Of a DNA stretch of 64,000 nucleotides, positions 60,075-64,000 are shown piece after piece. The position numbers were made by a program, and so were the translations under genes. The DNA comes from an uncultured Pirellulaceae bacterium (lineage in GTDB: Bacteria > Planctomycetota > Planctomycetia > Pirellulales > Pirellulaceae). The notes under the pieces are model-generated. The model was not told the origin of the DNA, ran no database searches, and saw only the letters and a list, made by a program, of their open reading frames with translations. Location: NCBI GenBank assembly GCA_937944405.1, contig CALDYR010000023.1, forward strand, positions 1 through 64,000, in the 5' to 3' direction. Each line of letters opens with the position of its first letter. The first letter of the stretch is position 1.

Positions 60075-61709
60075 CTACACAACGGCGGTTCCATCATCGA
60101 ATGAAACGGATCGCTGTAATATGATCATCATGCGGTCGAGAAAGAAACCGATGATTCCAACCACAAAGCAAGCGAAAATAATGTTTGCAAAAGATGTGGA
60201 GGCTCCGTTTTGATACTGGTCCCAAACGTACTTGCCCAATCCCTCAGAACCGGAAAGAGCTTCGGCGGCGATCAGGACCATCCAGCCAACTCCCAATGAA
60301 ATCCGCAGTCCAGCAAACACCAACGGCAACGACGAAGGGATAATGATTTTCGTCAGTCGTTGCCACAGACCGAGCTTCAAAACCTTGGCGACGTTAAGAT
60401 GATCTTGTTCGATTGAAGAAACACCTAGGGCGGTGTTCACCAGCGCTGGCCAGAGGGCGCACATGGCGACCGTGCAAGCCGAATAGACCATCGCAGGGTT
60501 CACCTTCAGTCCGCAGATCCACGGGATTTGCCCCATCATAACGAAAAAGGGATGGCTCTCAGGATTTGGAAAGAACGCTCCGACAACGATCTGAAAAATC
60601 AGCAGCCAAACGACTGGCGAAACCGGTTTGAAGATCGAAATGATCGGAGTCAGGCAAGCCATAACGACGCGATTCAACCCACACATGATACCGATAGGAA
60701 TCGCGACAACAGCCGCCATGATGAAACCAACGAACACCGTGAATAGACTTCGCCAAACCTGGAACCAAATCGTTGTGCCGCGCGGGTAAGATTGCTCGCT
60801 AATACGTTGAACTTTTTCTTTGGCTCGAACGATGGACTTCGCGGCGGCTAAAAGAGTTGCTGGTTTCTCCGCTGATTTCAGTTTCTCTTCTTTTTCAGCC
60901 AGCGCTGCTTCGGCGGCGGCAACTTTCGCGCTACGATTGCTGGTGCGGAGATAATCCAACCGCTTATTTAAATGAGCAATTTCGATTGATAACGCGCTGT
61001 ATTGCGTTTGAGTACGTTTGAGGGCTTTGGGAGGATTGCTTTGGACGTCCGAGATCAGTTCCTTGATCACTTTTTCTTCCGATTTCGCTTCGTCATTAAG
61101 CACTGCGTCTTTCTGGAGCAGTTCAGTCAATTGTGCTTCGGTGGCTTCCCCGGCAACAATTTTCTCCGATAGTGTTTTGATTTCTTCTTTGCGAAGTTTC
61201 GCGGCCTGTCGGTTGGCTGATTTCAATTCTGCCATGCGTTGATTGAGCGGTGCTAGATTTTGATCGATTTCAGATTTGACGGCAGATTGAACTTCGGCCA
61301 ATTTGTTCTTCAGTCCGATCTCTTGGGCCTGTTTGTCCTTGAGTAATGCTTCCACGGCAGCAATTCGACGTTCGCGATTTTCTCCGGTGGCCTCAAAGTC
61401 ACCTTCCTTTTCGTTTTCACGATCGTGCAGCGTATCGTTAATGGTGTAAGCATTAAAAACTTGGATAGGATCTGGCACACGTCCGGCTTTCGTTTTGTGG
61501 CGCGGCGCGATCACGGCCCAAGCGGTAATACAACAGGCCACAAAAATGATGGGTACAACCATGTATCGCATGATCTCGCCGACTTGTTTCTGTGGCTCTT
61601 CACCAAATAATAGACGCACAACCGGATCAAAAACTTTGAATCCCGATAAGTCAATCGCTTTGAGCAAACGATACTTGAACGAATCCAATTTAGAATTTTC
61701 GTCTGGCAT
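60075..61709 (-). CDS. nrtB: Nitrate/bicarbonate-type ABC transporter permease with large coiled-coil insertion
   Basis: C-terminal BPD permease (VWRSLFTVFVGFIMAAVVAIPIGIMCG...VAKVLKLGLWQRLTKIIIPSSLPLVFAGLRISLGVGWMVLIAAEAL) after a TM and about 200 residues of charged coiled coil. Confidence 0.85.
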   Translation of the reverse strand: MPDENSKLDSFKYRLLKAIDLSGFKVFDPVVRLLFGEEPQKQVGEIMRYMVVPIIFVACCITAWAVIAPRHKTKAGRVPDPIQVFNAYTINDTLHDRENEKEGDFEATGENRERRIAAVEALLKDKQAQEIGLKNKLAEVQSAVKSEIDQNLAPLNQRMAELKSANRQAAKLRKEEIKTLSEKIVAGEATEAQLTELLQKDAVLNDEAKSEEKVIKELISDVQSNPPKALKRTQTQYSALSIEIAHLNKRLDYLRTSNRSAKVAAAEAALAEKEEKLKSAEKPATLLAAAKSIVRAKEKVQRISEQSYPRGTTIWFQVWRSLFTVFVGFIMAAVVAIPIGIMCGLNRVVMACLTPIISIFKPVSPVVWLLIFQIVVGAFFPNPESHPFFVMMGQIPWICGLKVNPAMVYSACTVAMCALWPALVNTALGVSSIEQDHLNVAKVLKLGLWQRLTKIIIPSSLPLVFAGLRISLGVGWMVLIAAEALSGSEGLGKYVWDQYQNGASTSFANIIFACFVVGIIGFFLDRMMIILQRSVSFDDGTAVV

Positions 61710-61804
61710 TTTCTATTTCTATTTGTAATGGTGGTTTAAAAGAGGAAAGTCCGGTCGCGATGGTCATAAAAAGCGCGCGATCGGCTGTCTTTGAATTCAA
61801 TGAA

Positions 61805-63184
61805 TCAGTCTTTGTTTCCAATCGCGTGGCTGTTGATGTATTCGATAGGCTTCTTGCCATCGTACTTAATTCCATCAATGAAATCGGTGCTTGGAGGACG
61901 GTACCCATCGGTATCCCAAGGAACGTCTTTTTCAGCGATCAGGCCGTCAGACAGCAAGCGTTTGGCAGCGTCCAGATAGACCGTTGGAAGGTAAACGCTT
62001 TTTGCGGTATCGTCGTACCATTTTGCCGGTTTAGCGTCCGGGATTTGTCCCCAACGACGCATCTGAGTGAGGAACCAAACGCCGTCGCTGTACCATGGAT
62101 AGGTACATTGATATTTAAAGAACACATTGAAGTCCGGCATCTCACGTTTGTCGGATTTTTGAAACATAAAGAATCCAGTCATCGAGTTGCGAATCACTTC
62201 GAAGTCGGCGCCGACATAGTTGGGTTGGGAGAGGATACGACAGGCTTCTTCACGGTTGATCAGTTTTCCCGATTCGTCGGTTTCGTCCAGCCACTTACCC
62301 GCCCTGATGAGGGCTTTAATGACTGCGATGTGCGTGTTAGGGTTTTCGTCGGCCCACGCTTTGGTAACGCCAAAAACCTTTTCTGGATTGTTCTTCCAGA
62401 TGTCATAATTAGTTGTTACCGGAACGCCGATGTCTTTGATGACCGCCTGCTGGTTCCACGGTTCGCCAACGCAGTATCCAGAAATGATGCCGGCTTCTAA
62501 AGTGGACGGCATTTGCGGCGGTGGAGTAACAGAGAGTTCTACCTGAGCGTTAGTGATTCCCTTGATGTCTTCTGGGGTGTACATGCCGGGATGGATGCCG
62601 GAACTGGCCAACCAATAGCGGATTTCGTAGTTGTGGGTTGACACTGGAAAAACCATTCCCATTTGCAGTTTCTCGCCACCGTCGAGTTTATCTTGAACGA
62701 CGTTGACGAGCGATTTAGCGGAAATGGGATGCTTCGGCTTAGGCGTGTCCAATTCGGGATCGTTTTCCACCATCTGTTCCCAGACATCATTACTAACGGT
62801 GATGCCGTTACCGTTGAGATCCATCGTGAACGCTGTCACGACATGTGCCTTTGTGCCGAACCCGATCGTCGCGGCCAACGGTTGGCCTGAAAGCATGTGG
62901 GCTCCGTCGAGTTCGCCGTTGATAACGTTGTCGAGCAGCTGTTTCCAGTTAGGCTGAGCGGTAAGTTCGACTTGCAGACCTTCGTCGTCGAAATAGCCTT
63001 TCTCCTTTGCAATCACCAACGGTGCGCAATCGGTTAATTTGATGAACCCAAATTTTAAGGCGTCCTTTTCGACTTCGAGTTCTGGTAAATCGTCTGGCTC
63101 AATCGCCTTGGTTGTATTTACCAAGGCCGTTGAACACAGCGTCAAGAGCATGAGAAAAAACAGCGATCTGATCGAGGCTAACAA
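61805..63184 (-). CDS. nrtA: CmpA/NrtA family ABC substrate-binding protein
   Basis: [101 protein letters not shown]. Confidence 0.9.
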   Translation of the reverse strand: MLASIRSLFFLMLLTLCSTALVNTTKAIEPDDLPELEVEKDALKFGFIKLTDCAPLVIAKEKGYFDDEGLQVELTAQPNWKQLLDNVINGELDGAHMLSGQPLAATIGFGTKAHVVTAFTMDLNGNGITVSNDVWEQMVENDPELDTPKPKHPISAKSLVNVVQDKLDGGEKLQMGMVFPVSTHNYEIRYWLASSGIHPGMYTPEDIKGITNAQVELSVTPPPQMPSTLEAGIISGYCVGEPWNQQAVIKDIGVPVTTNYDIWKNNPEKVFGVTKAWADENPNTHIAVIKALIRAGKWLDETDESGKLINREEACRILSQPNYVGADFEVIRNSMTGFFMFQKSDKREMPDFNVFFKYQCTYPWYSDGVWFLTQMRRWGQIPDAKPAKWYDDTAKSVYLPTVYLDAAKRLLSDGLIAEKDVPWDTDGYRPPSTDFIDGIKYDGKKPIEYINSHAIGNKD

Positions 63185-63729
63185 TGTGTATCTCCAAATT
63201 TTTGAGCGGGAGTGCGGTAAAATTCAACAACAAGAACCTGTTAAATTTGAAAGCAACGTCCGTACCAACCTAAAAATCTTCGGGGGAAACACCGGGATGA
63301 TCGACTGCCTTCCCCTAGCGCTGCGATAATGGCAAAACGAATGTTAAGACAAAGAGAAGGGTGCGTTTATCTTGGCGTACTGCACAAATTTTTGGCAATC
63401 ACTTAGCTTGCACGCACGACTTGCACCCACGAAAGCACGCAATCCCAGTGCTTAACGTCCAGAGGACAAACTTCCATCCATCGCTTAGTAACCGAAGGGC
63501 TGCGTGAGAGCGGGCGCGCCTTATCGAATGGCCGGCGGTTTTTAATTAACCGTTGGATACGAAACAGACCGCCTCCAGCATCGCCCATTCGATCGAAGGC
63601 CAGTAAAGTTTTGTGCCCGAGACGATTTCCGCTTTGGTGTTTGGGAGACGGGGAGCCGTTGCGGAATTTTCGATCGCCACTCAAACTAAAGGATTAGATT
63701 ACATTGATCCCTTTTCGTTGTTTGGCCCC

Positions 63730-64000
63730 ATGGCGCCTATTGAAATTTCCATTTGGTATGTGCTGGTCGTATCGGGCCTAACCGCCGTTTGCACGGGATT
63801 TGGGATTGTGCCGTTCCTGTTCGTGGAAAAAATCAGCGCGCGTTTCCTTGGCGTGGGCAATTCTATCGCTGCGGGGCTGATGATGGGGGCCAGCATTGGC
63901 TTGGTTGCGGAGTCTTATCAGATCAGTGCCTCGAAGCTGGTGATTGGCTTGCTGCTGGGCGGGGTCTGATCATCGTGACGCGATTTGTGCTTCCGGCTTG
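63730..64000 (+). CDS. ZIP family metal transporter, N-terminal part; frame disrupted near 63968 and truncated by window end
   Basis: MAPIEISIWYVLVVSGLTAVCTGFGIVPFLFVEKISARFLGVGNSIAAGLMMGASIGLVAESYQISASKLVIGLLLGGV*; the next frame reads LIIVTRFVLPA. Confidence 0.65.

Overview
Bacterial chromosomal window, probably from a planctomycete: two-domain UDPGP-type uridylyltransferase remnant, VPEP-type PEP-CTERM protein, DUF1559-like C-terminus and zinc metalloprotease architectures. About 40 coding regions can be supported. They include apt, rlmN, rimI, a GT2 glycosyltransferase, a B12-binding radical SAM protein, a MATE exporter, an OleA/FabH-like thiolase, HU, a moaA/moaE/moaD cluster, acpS, trpS, ppk2, two divergent photolyase/cryptochrome genes, msrA, fxsA, a tandem trypsin-like protease pair, an alpha-oxoamine synthase plus GNAT pair, dinB, a Cus/Czc-type RND efflux operon and an nrtABCD-like ABC operon. 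The strongest unusual signal is at 37055..37717. This is a full-length MsrA whose catalytic GCFWG motif is encoded as G-TGA-FWG. It is followed 19 nt later by a bulged hairpin with the topology of a bacterial SECIS, and the protein has no cysteine at all, so it is a strong selenoprotein candidate that gene callers would truncate. Other signals are pseudoenzymes (a class-I amidotransferase lacking its Cys, a trypsin-like protease lacking its whole triad, a thioredoxin fold lacking CxxC), a palindrome between the divergent photolyases, an ABC permease with a large coiled-coil insertion, several frameshifted genes, and many short tandem microduplications. No CRISPR array, rRNA or convincing tRNA was seen. 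All family assignments come from reading motifs, with no database search.
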